Source: Mycogone perniciosa (taxonomy: Eukaryota; Ascomycota; Sordariomycetes; Hypocreales; Hypocreaceae). From it: 64,000 nucleotides of DNA. The position numbers were made by a program, and so were the translations under genes. Position 1 is the first letter of the stretch. The number at the start of each line of letters is the position of its first letter. The stretch is from NCBI GenBank assembly GCA_025331125.1, contig JAOALB010000202.1, forward strand, positions 1 to 64,000. The letters are read 5' to 3'. Shown here piece after piece: positions 42,471-56,001 of the stretch. The notes under the pieces are model-generated. The model saw only the letters and a list, made by a program, of their open reading frames with translations, made no database searches and had not been told where the DNA came from.

Positions 42471-43474
42471 AGTAGATAATATATAATAACTAGGATACGT
42501 CTCAGTGCTGGGAAAGCGAGGTGCAACCTATAGGTCGTATATATAAAATAGCAACTAAAGATAAACGTAATTGCAACAACGTTATATACACTTTTTATCT
42601 TTCTATCCTTAAGCCTCTTCCAGCAGGTATATAAAGTGTCTAAACTGCTATACCTATTACCTACAGTAAGATTGGTTTTAGTTATCCAGCTATCTGCTTA
42701 TATATTTATCTGCTTTTTGCCTAAATGCGCGGAAGAACCTAACTAGTGTAATAAGTTTAATTCTAGGTTTATTTACAGGCATAGTTAGAAAAGGAGCGGG
42801 ATAGAATCCCGATAGCCTTATAACCATATAACACTAATCTTCTATGTATATATTTATAATATATGTATCCCTTACTATTAAAAATTTACTCTCCCTTTTA
42901 TTCTTTTAAACCTTTATATACCTTTATTACACTTTCAATATTTATTTTAAATACTAATGCAGTCATTATATTGCAAACTCTATAGGCCTTTATCGGACAT
43001 TAATAAAATAAAATTAGCGCTATTACTTATATAGAGGACTTTTAGACTTGCAAATTATATATAAAGCTTTTTCCGACAGTTCTTTGCAGATTATTATCCC
43101 ATTATCTAGTAAACTTACCTAGCTTAATATCTAGAAGCCTAATAATAAAGTATAAAGGCATATCTACTCTACTAGCTTCTTTTATAATTTTAAATAAAAA
43201 AGATTAACCAAGTAATAATATAAAGTCTCTCTTAAATTTTTATCGAAAAAGCTCTCCTATTACCTGCTTTACCTATACCTACCTATCACTAAGGTCCCTA
43301 ATACGTCTCCTTAGCATCTAAGAATTTAACTAGGAGATTAAAGCAATATCGATATATCCCTCCCTATTTCCTCACCTCTCTCGCAATACTGTTCTCTTTT
43401 AGCCGCTGCCGCCAATTTAAAGATCCGCATTTTAAATGCTACTGTAATCATATAAGTGACTAGATTCAGTGCGA
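42471..43474. other. Partly RIP-mutated spacer, no gene recognised
   Basis: Composition recovers at 42480-42860, then falls again. A fragment with GGGATAGAATCCCGATAG near 42800 is hairpin-like. No frame supported. Confidence 0.4.
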
Positions 43475-43930
43475 AACTTCAATAAAAGATAGATGCCCCA
43501 CTCTACCTCCTGAGAGCGAGAACCAAAACAAGAAACAGAGATACACCACAGCGGAGGGCGATTTCATCATCTACGCGTTTTGCGACAAGAAGCTGAAGTG
43601 GCGGTATATCGAACAGGATGTCGCTGCTATCTTTGGCAAGACCCCCAGGCGAAGTGTCCAGAGTCTCCAGGCTTGGTACTACCGCATGAACCAGCGCATC
43701 CCCCTCGGGGATGAAAATGGCTGGCTTATCTTCGAGAACAAGGATAATGTCGAGCCAAAGCACATCAGTATCAAGTGTAAAGAGAAGGGTAGCCAGGAAA
43801 TGCCTATAGAGCCGCCAGGACTGGCACAGAGATATCTAGAGCGAGCTATTCACTACCCCTAGGTTAACGCCAGGATGAAACACAACGCATAAACCCTAGA
43901 CTGGGGTAAGTCTTATCCGTGAATCATTCC
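43475..43930 (+). pseudogene. Myb/SANT-like helix-turn-helix protein exon with RIP stop codons
   Basis: A clean plus frame gives YTTAEGDFIIYAFCDKKLKW, then RYIEQDVAAIFGKTPRRSVQ and SLQAWYYRMNQRIPLG, GWLIFENKDNVEPKHISIKC, and QRYLERAIHYP. The first ~60 residues have the Trp/Phe spacing and R-(S/T)-x-x-L-x-x-(W/R)-Y of a Myb/SANT-like DNA-binding fold. The family is a small fungal protein I recognise only as conserved. The TAG at 43861 and a later TAA replace what should be Trp (HYP-W-VNARMKHNA) and Gln, exactly the TGG and CAA changes RIP makes. The 5' exon and start are not found. The antisense frame at 43503-43763 is a shadow. Confidence 0.6.
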
Positions 43931-46440
43931 TGCTCCCTAGTTTATAGGTTTTATGGAGGTGCTAATTGTTTCTCTTAGCTACTAAGCGCACTTCGCAGTA
44001 TAAGGAACAGCGAAAGAGGAAAAAGGAATAGCGAAATAAAGGTTCCTTAACTATCCGATAAAGCATAATATAGCCCTATTTTCTTTATTCGGCAGGTTTA
44101 TTTAAGGTATTGGAATCTACTTTATACTATATCTTCTATCTAAAACGTACTAGCAAAACTATCCTTAGTTAGTCGATAAAATGTTGTATACTTTAAGAGT
44201 GGATGCCGGTAATTCGCGGTTAAGTGCTATCTTATTTATAGATTATACAGAGCATCTAATTAACAAAACGCTCAACAAATAAGTACAAATAACGCCAGAC
44301 AAACGAATCATAAAAATGTTAAAGGAATTAAAGCCTGAGAGGCCGTTATTGTTATCCGTATCTAAAAGCTAGCTATCCCTTTTATCTAACCTGCCATACA
44401 AATTCCTTCCTGAGGGTAACTGTGGCCGTGGCCGGCACCAACACGCTATGATACTGTACGATTTGCTCTGCAATGTCTGCTTTGATAACGAATCGTATGA
44501 AATTATTTATCCCTTGCCAACATCCGGATAGCCTGTTATATTCCAGCCGAATCGGAAAACCACAAAAGTCAGGGCGCACTTCAATATAGCTCAAGTCGTT
44601 AAGGCTTCCCGTAAACTGTTTGGGTTTGACGCCTCTATCCCTTTCACGCCACTCCCTGCAATAATTGTTCTATGCGTATTCCACTCTACCCGCAATGAGG
44701 GTTGTTGGGCTTAGCGTAACATGTTTCGCAGGCTTTTTTAATGTTCATGTTCTCCTTTTGCGGCCATTTCTACCTTTTATTCGAGGTTTGGCAAGTTGGT
44801 TGCCGGCTTCTTTATCTGTAGAGTCTCCGGTGAGGTCGATGACAGTCAAGTCGTTGGTAAGGGTTGGCGACCCTTTAAAGACTGAGTGATCCCTGGTGAA
44901 CCTTCGCGCCCGAAGCCAAACAGTTAAAGAAAGGTTCCTCGATTTCGTAGAGGTCTCTAAGAGTATTATTATCCCCCCTCTTAAGAGCGTTAAGGCAATT
45001 ATTAGTATTAAAAAAGTCTGCTTTATAGAAGGCAATATTGTATCCTTAAAAGGAACCTGAGTAAGTAGTATCACTAAGCTTGGCCAACTGCCCCCAGTCA
45101 CTATTAATATCAACGCCGTTAGTGTTAGATATTGGCCAGTAGTATAGAATTGACTGCGAAAAAAGGTTAGGATAGGATAATAATAAAAAACACTTAAGAT
45201 TGTCTATAGACAGAAAAGCTAGGCCTTTATATTTTACTTATATTACCGTCACTAAGCTTGTTTAAGAACAGACTGTAAAGGGAAATACATTTATAAGCGG
45301 GCATTATTTACTAATAGATTGCTTAGTCAGCTATACACTTAAGGCCAGTTAACGCTTTAATGCAGGGAACCGGATAGTATACTTTAAATTATATCCAAGT
45401 CTATCGGGGATCTGAAATCCTCCGCCTAGTTATAAATTCAATGATAAAGGTTCGAAAAGCAGAGCTATCCAGATCTTAACCGAGTTATTTATTCAGCGAC
45501 GCTCAAGACTGTATAAATTTAGCGCAACCTGCAGATTCAGAAAGGTTTCCTCGTTTCCTCATAGCTACAGTCTTACCTAATATAGAGGATCGCCTCGCTA
45601 AGCGTAATACCAGGTCGCCAGCCATTAATAAAGCTTGCTCTCTGAAATTTACAGCTGGCAATTTAATTATATCTCCCGTCCTTACATGCACCGGCTTGCT
45701 GCATGTTTACTTCCTATTGCCTCTTCTACAATAAGTCTATTCCGGTTTGATCCGTTGCAGACAATTTAAATCTTTTGCTTTGCATGATACTAGCTGAAGT
45801 GGCACTAGCACTGGCCCGTCGCTTATAGACTGATCCCTTCCTTAGCAGCAGCAGCAGGCTAATTAAGTATTTTGCCTGCTGGTTATATAGGGAATGGAGA
45901 AATGACAGCTATAGGGATCCTATAGCGTGAGAATCCTTATCTATCTTAGCGAATCAGTAACTCTATCCTGGCTTGTCTGTAAGCTTAAGCCAAGATAACA
46001 TTTAGAGCTCTCTTATGCCCTTATATTGCTGCCTAACAGTTATATAACGTTAGAGATAAACGAAGCTGACTGATATGTGCCAACATTTACGAAGTACTAT
46101 GCACGTAGCCGCCTCTGACGGTAGGCACAGGCTAGTCTTCAATAGGAATGGGGTAGCGAGGACCTCCCGCACCGCTCCACTTCGCCAATGTATAGTCTGG
46201 CATTAGCCGTAGCACGCGTCAGAATGGTTGTCAGGTCCTTCATTTCAAAGGTTGGCAATGAGAGCATGCAGTTTTGCGCTTCTTGCCCCAGTCCCTGATA
46301 AAAAGCGGTCGAAAGCGCTGTGGCAACAAGCGGATAGATCAGGCCCCTAGCGAAATCGCAGTAAGGCATCACGAGAAAGCGGCAGCACTAGCCAATCTCT
46401 AACCGCAGGATATTGTTTTCCCCTCGGGGCAACAACCACC
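43931..46440. other. Mosaic of weakly RIP-mutated gene relics, not assigned
   Basis: On the minus strand four pieces look protein-like. They are 44594-44382 (IEVRPDFCGFPIRLEYNRL, WQGINNFIRFVIKADIAEQI), 44960-44745 (NDLTVIDLTGDSTD, then a basic tail), 45691-45503 (GDIIKLPAVNFREQALLMAG) and 46372-46139 (FYQGLGQEAQNCMLSLPTFE, ILTRATANARLYIGEVER). All may belong to one or two decayed accessory genes. I recognise none of the families. Confidence 0.3.
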
Positions 46441-49400
46441 AAAGGTCTATAGTTGATAAACAGACAATGCCTATTTGACTGTCGAGGCTCCGCTTATATA
46501 TAGTAAATCTATAAATTCTTTTATAAAATATATTTATTTAATTTTTAAAATACCTTATATAACTCTCTTTAATAAAAGTTAATTATTTAAATTTAGATTT
46601 TAATAGAGTTTTTATTATTTATTTATTTATAAATAGTAATTTAATACTACTTTTTATTTATAAATTAATAATTAAATTAAATAATAAAATTAAACTTTAA
46701 ATTATTATTTATATTCTTTTTATAATAAATAATAAAATAATAAATTATAAGAATTGTATTTTATTTAATTTATATATAATAATATTAAATATTTTATAAT
46801 TAACTATTTATTAATCTTTTTATTATTTAATAATAAATTTAATACTTTAAATTATAATAAATTAACCTATTATAAACCTTATATTAATACTATTATAAAA
46901 GTTACAAAGCTTTAAATTATTTATAAAATAATTAAATACACTTTATAATATAATTAAAAAGAAATATAAAAAGTAATATAATATTTATTAATTAAAAAAG
47001 AAATTTACTATTAATAATTAAATATTAGTATTTATAAAATATTTCAAACTTTGATAATTTAATAAAAGATATATTAAAAATATATTAACTGTTATTAAAT
47101 TAAATATTAAATTAAAATAAATAAATAAATATATTAACTTTATTTATTATTGTTTATGAAAATCTATAATATTTTTAATATTATGAATTTTAAATTATAT
47201 TATAACTATAAAAGAAATTGTTTAAATTAATAAATTATCCTTTTAATATTAAAAAGATATTTAAAGTTAAAAGAATTAGTAATTATAAATATAAAAAGAT
47301 ATAGTATTTATATTTAATTAAATAAAAAGCTTATTTGAAAATTATTAATTACTATTAAATATTATATAAATAAAAAGAATAGAATACTATATTATTTTAA
47401 CTAATAAATTAAAAATAAAGAATAAATATATAATAATATATATTTTATAATAAATATATAAGAATATTACTATTAAATAACAGTTAATTCTTTTTATTTT
47501 TAAATAATACTTTATTATAATTCCTTATCATAAGAAAATATATTTAAAGAAGTTTCGAAATTTTAATATATTAATATATTATATAATAAGAAATAAAAAG
47601 CCGCTTATTATAGATAAAAACATATATTTTAAAATAATAGTATATAGAATAGCAGTAATAATTGTAAAAGACTTTACTTAATTAAAAGTAATTTAAAAGT
47701 TTAAACGCTTTAAGTTTTAATAGTAATATTATTTATTTACTATAAACTTTTTTTTATGCTTTAATTAAATTTTAGTTGTACTATATTAATATAAAGTCTT
47801 TTTTATATAAAGTTTATAATAATACTATTATAAATAAGTTTTTTATTAACTGCTATTATATAATAAAACATAATAATAAAATATTTACTTTATTAGTAAA
47901 GGACTTTTAAAAATATTAAATTAATACTTTAATAATATTAATAATATAATAAATAATTAAATTATATAATTTGTTATTTGAAAAATAATAAAGCTATTTC
48001 TTAAAAGCAGTTAATATAATATAAATAAATATAAAAAGTTTACTTTTAAATTATATAAAATTTGTATTTATTATTATAATATTAAAGTGGTTTTTCTTTT
48101 ACTTTTAGTATATTTTATATAATTAAAAGGTTAAAATAATACTAATATAAAATAAAGTATTTATAGTAAATTAATAGTAATTAAAATAGTATTTATATTA
48201 AATATTTATTAAATTAAATTATTAATAGTTTTATAGTATTTTATTAATAATAGTATAATAATTTTAAAAAGAGAATATTTTAATAAAAATATAATTAAAG
48301 TAATATTAATTATAAATAAAAATAAGTTTATTATATTAAAGTCTTTAAATATTATCAAATTACTAGTATTTTTTAAAATTAAGTTATAAATATATTAAGT
48401 AAGAAATTATAATAAAAAGAATAGTTATAAAAAAAAGTTAAAAAGGAAAGTAAAATAAATAAAAAGTAAAATTATAAATAAAAATAAAAATAAAGTGAAA
48501 GTATATATAATAGTAAATTAAAAGAAGAAAAAATAAAGTAAAAATTTAGACGGCTTATTTGTATCCGGAAATTGTGGTCTTGGCCTACTATATTTAACAG
48601 TTGCTTTATTAAGGAATTCTTGGCCCCTTTATCCCTTACTGCTTTTGCGTCGGCTATAAAAAGACCAGCCCTCCTCTCTTTTACTATATACCTCCTATAT
48701 TACTTTTTCCTCCCTTTTATTCCCTCTTTCATATAATAAACCTTTTAACTATATATCTTTTAACTTTATTATAGGCTTTTATAACAAATAAGAAATATAA
48801 TTATACTTATACTTTATTTAATACTTTAACTATATCCTCTTTACTATAATAATACCCTAAAATTAGTTTATATTTTAAATATTTACTTAATTTTATAAAA
48901 CTAACTCTCCTTTATTAACCTTTATCTATATTTTATTATAAGTAAAAAGACTGCAGCTAATAAAGTAAATAGCCTTTAATAACTTACTTAAAATTACTTA
49001 AAAAGGCAAAATTCTATTATAAAGAATATCTATATATAAAATATATATATATATATATAAATGCTAGTATTATATAGTAGCATTAATATTATATCTGCCT
49101 TTTTATTATAATACTTAATACTCTATTAAATGTTTAGTAAGTTTATATAGTATGAGTTTAATTTATAAAAGGGAATAAAGGTAACGCAGTGCCTATTATA
49201 GGAAATTAATATTATTATAAATAAAGCAGCATTTTAGCTTATAAATACTTTAAGTATTTATTTTAAAAGGCAATTAACTATTTAATGCAGACTTAATGTC
49301 TTTATACCTAACAATTAGCTAAACCTAATTTACTATTTCTTTAATTATTTTAAAGGAAATATATAAGCGTCTTTTTATACCATTTTCTTTAAGCCTATAG

Positions 49401-49635
49401 ATATTAGCCTGCGCTAATTTAATTAATAAATAGTATAACCTTTAACCTGCCTAATCTTAAATATATAGCTATACTAAAAACAATTTAGATTATATAAAGA
49501 ATGGAGCATTATCTTAACTGTTATATAGCCTTTAGCTTAAGCTATTTATCTAGCATTATAAGGTGACTAAGGATAGGGCGATAATAGGTGAAGTGCTGCC
49601 TGAACAGAGCATGAGCCCGGAGTAGCCGGCGTTGG
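46441..49635. other. Extreme AT block, RIP-destroyed repeats
   Basis: 46500-48540 is nearly free of G and C. 48546-48680 is a short island of normal composition with TATA-like GGCTATAAAAAGACC near 48655 and a CT-rich run after it, possibly a remnant promoter or LTR. 48700-49600 is AT-rich again. No readable frame. Confidence 0.5.
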
Positions 49636-50042
49636 TGTAATGATCCGGGTTGATTCTTAAGGGATAAACCAAGGTTTATGGGTTTATATTGGCAGAGAGG
49701 TTAAGGATAAATACTAAGCAGGGTAATATAGTTATAATTCTATAAAACAGGCAGTTCTAGTAAATGTAATTGTTAACGACTATTAAAGTAACTATATTAA
49801 ATAAATAATAAACCAGCTATATATATATAAAGGAGATCTATATGCAATTACTGATATTTTAATAAACATTGCTGCAATTACTGCGATAGTGCAGTAATTA
49901 AGTAAATGATTATATATCTTGGTGTAGTAAGCGTTTAAGTAATTACTCTTAGCGCAGTAATCACTTTTTAGTGATTGGTTGGTGTAACCGATATTCTCCT
50001 GTGTCCCTATAACCTGGTCTTCGACATGGTCGGGTCGTGATA
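49636..50042 (-). repeat. Solo Gypsy LTR with perfect 5-bp target duplication
   Basis: Plus-strand text TGTAATGATCCGGGTTGATTC ... GGTCGGGTCGTGATA, 407 bp, element sense on the minus strand. GTTGG precedes (49631-49635) and follows (50043-50047) it. A solo LTR arises when the two LTRs of an element recombine and lose the interior. Confidence 0.88.
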
Positions 50043-52982
50043 GTTGGGCCCTAAGGTTATGGTTATTAGCTCCGCCCTCCGCCCTTTACCTATTAGTTTA
50101 CAAGATATAAACTTAGCCTTACAAAAATAAAAGGAGTGTAGGGGGTTAGTATTAACTCTTAAATCCTGCTAGCTATAGTAACTTCGCAGCACTTTACGCT
50201 TAAAATATAAAAATTATATATTAAAGGGTTAATAAACGAAATAATACTATATTAATCTTTATTATTTATATACTAGCAATCATCTATACAATTATTTATT
50301 TTAATCTTTTTACTATAACTTATTAGCTTAAGCGGATATATATCTTTAAACTATTAATTTAGTAGAAAAAAGGTATAATATTAATATAAACCCTTTAATA
50401 TAAAAATAGTTAAGTGAAGCCTTTTATAAATAAGTTTACTGTATATAATATTATATATTAGTTTATTATAAAAATACTATAAAGTGTTTAGTTTAAAGGT
50501 TTTAGGCTAATAATATAAATATATATTTATATTTTAAAGGTTAGTTAATAGTAATTTAAATAACTTAGCGTTTTTAAATTTAAATTACTTAGCTTAAAGC
50601 TTTTATTTTATTAGTTTAGCCTAGCTATATAGCTGTAAACTTTATTATACTAAAACTAGGTTTTATATTTTAATTTAAATTTAAAATTAAATTAAATATA
50701 TAAATAATTATAGCTATAATAAAATAAAAGAGAAATTATTATAGGTATTTATATAAAATAAAAGAGTAAAGGGGTAAATAGCTTTTTTTTAATTAAAAAC
50801 CTTTAAAGGAGATTTAATAATATTAATATTTATTTATAGCTTTATTAATAACTTTAAAAAAAATGTTAACTTTTAAATAAATAGGAAAAACTATTTTTTT
50901 ATATATTTAATTATAATATATTTCATATTCTTGCTGTTATTTATTATAGCTGCCTTTTTTAAATTTAAAAAATATATTTTTAAATTATAAAGGCTATTTA
51001 AGCTAAAATAAATAGCTCCTATATTAAAAGTATATAAATAGGATTTTATATTATTAAAGGCTTATAGTAATAACTTATCCTTTTAATATATTATAAAAGA
51101 TTTTAATTTTAATTACTTAAATAATATATTATTTTTCTTTTACATTATAAATTAATACTTTAATTTAATATAAATAGCGAGATAGTTTAAGACTTTATAG
51201 GCAATTTATTTATTTCTATTAGCTAATTCGCTTTATTTATTAAATTAATTTTATATAGTATTTAAAATTAAAATAACTATTTTTTATTATACTTATATAA
51301 TAACAGAAACTAATAAAATTATAAATAAAAGAATAAAAGATAAAAAGGCTAATAAAATATTTTTAATATTAATTAATTTAACCCCTACTATAATAACTTT
51401 TAATTTTATTATAAAGTAGTAGGTTATTAATAATATTATAGAGTAAATAGGATTTATTAAGTTTAAAGCTGCTACTATTATATAATTACTAGACTAATTA
51501 ATTTATAGTATTAACTAATATAGAGTTTATTGTAATGCCTTGATTTTTATATTACTTTTAAGTATATCCGCTTCTACTATTATTATTTTTAAGAGTCCTT
51601 CTTTAAAAGATTATTTTAGTAATAATAAAGGTTTTTAATATTAAAGCTTTATAATTATTTTTAAATAAATAAAGTAACTATTAAGTAATAGCTAGGATAA
51701 TAATAATATCAATAATTAAGTGGAAGTAAAATAATTAAGATTATTTTTTACTGCTAAATATAGCACTTTACTATATTAGCTAGGCATTTATAATATTGCT
51801 TTAATACTAGTTAATAATATAAATATAACTTATAATAATTTTTATTATTATTTATTATTAACCTATTATAACTATAATAGCAGTAACTATATTTATAGCG
51901 AAATTAATTTAACTGTAAATATATATACCTATTATTTTAAATAAATCTATTTAGCGATAAATTAAAATAACAGCTTTATTAATCCTGTAATAGTCTAAAC
52001 TAATTAATATAGGTTATATTTAATTTTTTATTTAACCCTCTTTAAAGCCTTATATTTATTATAAAGTCTATTATTTAAGGATAATATATATTATATTTAA
52101 TTTAAATATAATATTTTAAAATAGTATTATAATCTATATAGATAACCTATAACTTTTTAAAGTAATTATAAAGAGGCTTTAAATAAAGACTCTTTAAATT
52201 ATATAAATTAGCAATATAGTTAAACTAATAACTATATAATCTTTAATATTAATAAAAATAATAATTCTTTAAGTATTATTAGTGGAAGCAGGAATATATT
52301 AAGCTAATAATGCCTATAAACCCTATTAGAAAAATGCTAGTTAAAGGTATAGAAAATAAAGGATAAGTTTAAATTATAAATTGCCTTAAAGTTTAATTAA
52401 ACAGCATTAATAGTTAAGCAATAATAGCAGAAAATAAACTAAAAGTAATAGTTTAAGTAAAGCAATAAATAATATAATTAATTAAAAGGACTATATAAAT
52501 AACTATATAACCTTTATCTTAAACTATTTTAACACTTATAAAATATACCTTTAAATATATTAATAACCTTTAGCTATTAAGCTTAGTAATACTGTTAAAG
52601 GCAATATAAAGTATATTTATTAGCCTTTATTTAAAGTAATTATTATAAAAAAAAGAGAGGGGTAAAGGGAGGTAGATAATAATAATAAAGGTATGTTAGA
52701 ATATAGGCACTATAGGGTTAAGGCTACTATATATAAAAAGTATAATATATAGTGCTATTCGCTACTTTATATAATATTTAAAACCTTAAACTAATACTAC
52801 TAGGTAATAAAAAAGGCTAAAAGAGATTAACTCTTTACTTTAAATATATTATTAATATTAATTATAGCAAATAGCTATTTTTTAATGCAGTACTTTAATA
52901 TATTTAAAAGGGCAGTATAGTAATAGTTATAGTTTAAATAAGGGATTTAAGGCGCTTAAAGATATAATGCAAATAATATAGG
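50043..52982. other. AT-rich, RIP-destroyed sequence
   Basis: After a short normal patch (50043-50100) the stretch is overwhelmingly A/T, with stops in all frames. No landmark survives that I can name. Confidence 0.45.
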
Positions 52983-53562
52983 TATTAAAAAGGAGGGCTA
53001 AAAAGTAAGGATGTTAGTGTATTTAGGTAACCTTCCTATTCTGGCTAGACCCGGAATTAGGCCTAACGCTAGGACTAAGTTCTGGAGGAACTTTAGTGTA
53101 AGTCAGGAAATTTCTGTTATCTTTAACAATAACAATTAAGCTATAAACAGCTACCCCGCCTACCCTAGACTCAATATAATAGGCATAATGGCTATTATGA
53201 AAAATCTGACTAAAATAGTTTCCTGTTTATATAGCTGTAAGTCGATTTAGACGATTTCCTATATAAATAAATTTTGCGGAAAATAGGAATAAGGCTATAA
53301 ACCTAATTCTGCTACTATATTCCTATTATTTAATTAAAAGACTATTATAGAAGATAAAGCTATTATTTATATAATTACTTTTATACTAGCTGTATATATA
53401 CTAGATATTCTATAGCTTCTAGCTATTAAATTATTTACAATTTAATTATTTATTTATTATAAGCCTAATTAAACTTTTAATTGTTTCCTTATTACTGCAT
53501 TATATACAGCTTTATAAAAGCCATACATAAATAAGGTTCAGTATAACCTTATTATTTTAACA
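52983..53562 (+). repeat. Copia-type LTR, RIP-mutated, probably solo
   Basis: 580 bp from TATTAAAAAGGAGGGC (TG changed to TA) to ATTTTAACA, colinear with 15008-15586. Flanks ATAGG and ATAAG differ by one G/A change, as expected for a 5-bp duplication touched by RIP. No primer site follows. Confidence 0.8.
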
Positions 53563-54640
53563 ATAAGTAATAAAGGTAATATTAATAAAGTAAAATACTT
53601 ACTTGCAAGTTAAATAATAAATCTATTTCTCTTAAAGCAATTTATTTATAGCACTATTAGCTAATAAATATAATAAATAAATAAATACTTAAATAGTCTA
53701 TTAGGTAATAAAACTGCATTTATTAATAAATATAAAGTATATTACTTTTTAGCTTATTTTAAAACAATTATTATTAAAACTATTAGCGACTATCTATAAT
53801 ACTTTACTTACTTGTTTTGTTTTCTTTATTGCAATATTAGAGTACCCTTAGATATAGAGTAGTTATAAATAGTAATAAAAAAAATATTAAAGTACTTAAA
53901 GATAGCAGGGGCCTTATATTTAAGGCGGCTTAGATTAAGGGAATAGTTGGCAGTTAGTTTACAGTATAAATAAAGAGCTGCCTAAAAGCAGCTATTGCTG
54001 TAATAATATATAGAAATTTTATTATATAGTAACCGCCTGCTATAAGTATATTTATATAGTATACTTTATACTTTACTGCTCCCTGGCTTTTACTGCTTAC
54101 TGTATTTAAGTAACCTACTTTTATTTACTATTTACTATCAGTATATTATATAGTATTCCTGCTTTTTTATTTTTACTGCTTACTATATTTAAATAACCTA
54201 CTTTTATTATTACTTTATAGCTTTCTTACTTTAAGTAATAATTTATAGTAATAGTTTATAACCTTTTATTATAAAACTAAATTATAATTAGGCTTTAATT
54301 ACTTGTATAAAATATATAAAATTTAAAAAGTACTTTAAAGCTTTAATTAATATTTAAAATAATAAATACTACTTTAAAATAAAATCTCTTAAAATAATAT
54401 TATTATTTAATTACTTTTACTATTAATAAAAATTAAAATATATATTTAAAAGACCAATAAAAATCTTTGATTTTAAAGAAACTAATAGTAAAACTAATAA
54501 AGATAATAATTCTATAGCCTTAAATAATAAATATAACTTTAAAACCTTTAAATGCAAATCTATATATTTTTCTTATAGTATAAACAATAATTTAAAAGAG
54601 AGATTATATAATAAATTTAATACTAATTATTATTATAAAC
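53563..54640. other. AT-rich, RIP-destroyed sequence
   Basis: No gene or landmark recognised between the two LTRs. Confidence 0.4.
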
Positions 54641-54976
54641 TATTATAACCCTATATACTAGTATATATAAGTATAGTTAAGCTATAGGTCGATAAACCAA
54701 TTAAGATTGGATTATAAAAGAATAATAGATTTATAATATAAGCTATTTAAAATACTAACACTCTTTATAAATCTCTTTTATATATAAAACTAGATAAGTT
54801 ACGATTATTTAGTATAGTTACTTAGATAGTCGTTAACCTATATACATTTACCTGAACCTACTAGTTCTATAGAATAGTAACAATAACTTATTGCTTAGTA
54901 TTCTTCCTAACCTCTCTGCTAACATAAACCCTATAAGCCTTAGTTTAGTTGTTAGGAATTAGCCTGGATCATTATA
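54641..54976 (+). repeat. Solo Gypsy LTR with perfect 5-bp target duplication, RIP-mutated
   Basis: 336 bp from TATTATAACCCTAT (for TGTTACGACCC) to GGATCATTATA, matching 38885-39262 in sense. TAAAC lies at 54636-54640 and again at 54977-54981. Confidence 0.82.
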
Positions 54977-56001
54977 TAAACTTAAAGATAAACGCGAAAA
55001 GTAAAAGTATAAATTATAAAATATAAAAAAACATGAAATAAAAGTAAAGGAAGTTTAATATAAATTTAAACGTAAAATAAAGAAAAAGGTATAATAAATA
55101 TATAATTATATATAAAAAAATATAAATAAAGATATACTTAGTATTAACTTTATTATAAGTAAATATTTTAGCTTATATTTTATTAATTATATAAACTATT
55201 ATTATAATTTAAATATATACCTTTTTAAATATATAAAGTTTTATTACTTAAATTATTAAAATAAATCATTGCTAGGTAAAGTAATATAAATTAATAATTA
55301 TATTTACTTTAATATAAACTATAACTATAACTTTACTTTATTTACTTTATTTAAAATAATAGGTTAAAAAGTTTTTTAATTAAAGAGTTTTTATAAAGAA
55401 TATAAACTTATATTTTAATTTATTAATAATAATTATTTATATATAACTATTTATTAAAAACTAATCTTTATAAATAAGTAGTTAATTATATTAACTTTAA
55501 GAATCTTTAAATTTATAGGTATATACTTTAATTAAAAAAAGGAGGTATAATAATAAAGTAAAAAGGAAACATTTAATATTAGCTTATAACTTTTAGTTTA
55601 AAATAAATTATTTTATAAAGTTTTAGAATATAGGCAAATAGTAATTATCTCTTTTATATATTGCCTTTATTAAGTTATTCTGCAGTTTTATACTTTATAC
55701 TATTAAAAGTCTAAATATAAAAAAGCTTTCCTTAAAATGGACTTCTTATAACACTTTCTGCAAAGCTTTATAAAAAAGTAATATATATAGTCTACTATAC
55801 TATAGTATATTTTTATAGCCTATAGGCTTATTATTTATTAAGTAAAGTATTTAATAACTTTATATATATATATTAAAATAGTTAAATATATTTAATTATA
55901 TTATTGCTATTTTATTATAGCCAGATAGTATAACTATTAATATAGTTAAAAGCAAAATAGCTATCCTATTAATATAAACTTTTTTATAAATTTATATATA
56001 T
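54977..56001. other. AT-rich sequence with the LINE target site at its end
   Basis: No gene readable. The last 17 bases (55985-56001) are the 3'-side target duplication of the LINE. Confidence 0.45.
55985..56001. repeat. Target-site duplication of LINE copy 3, 3' side
   Basis: TATAAATTTATATATAT, identical to 61442-61458, with mismatching bases just outside. The sequence is AT-rich, but its position exactly at both element ends supports it. Confidence 0.75.

Noticed and set aside
43503..43763. Minus-strand 86-codon frame
   Set aside because: Antisense of the Myb/SANT-like exon, which has the convincing protein on the plus strand.
50043..50110. Polypurine tract making 49636-50042 the 3' LTR of a minus-strand element
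   Set aside because: The LTR is flanked by GTTGG on both sides, which fits a solo LTR.
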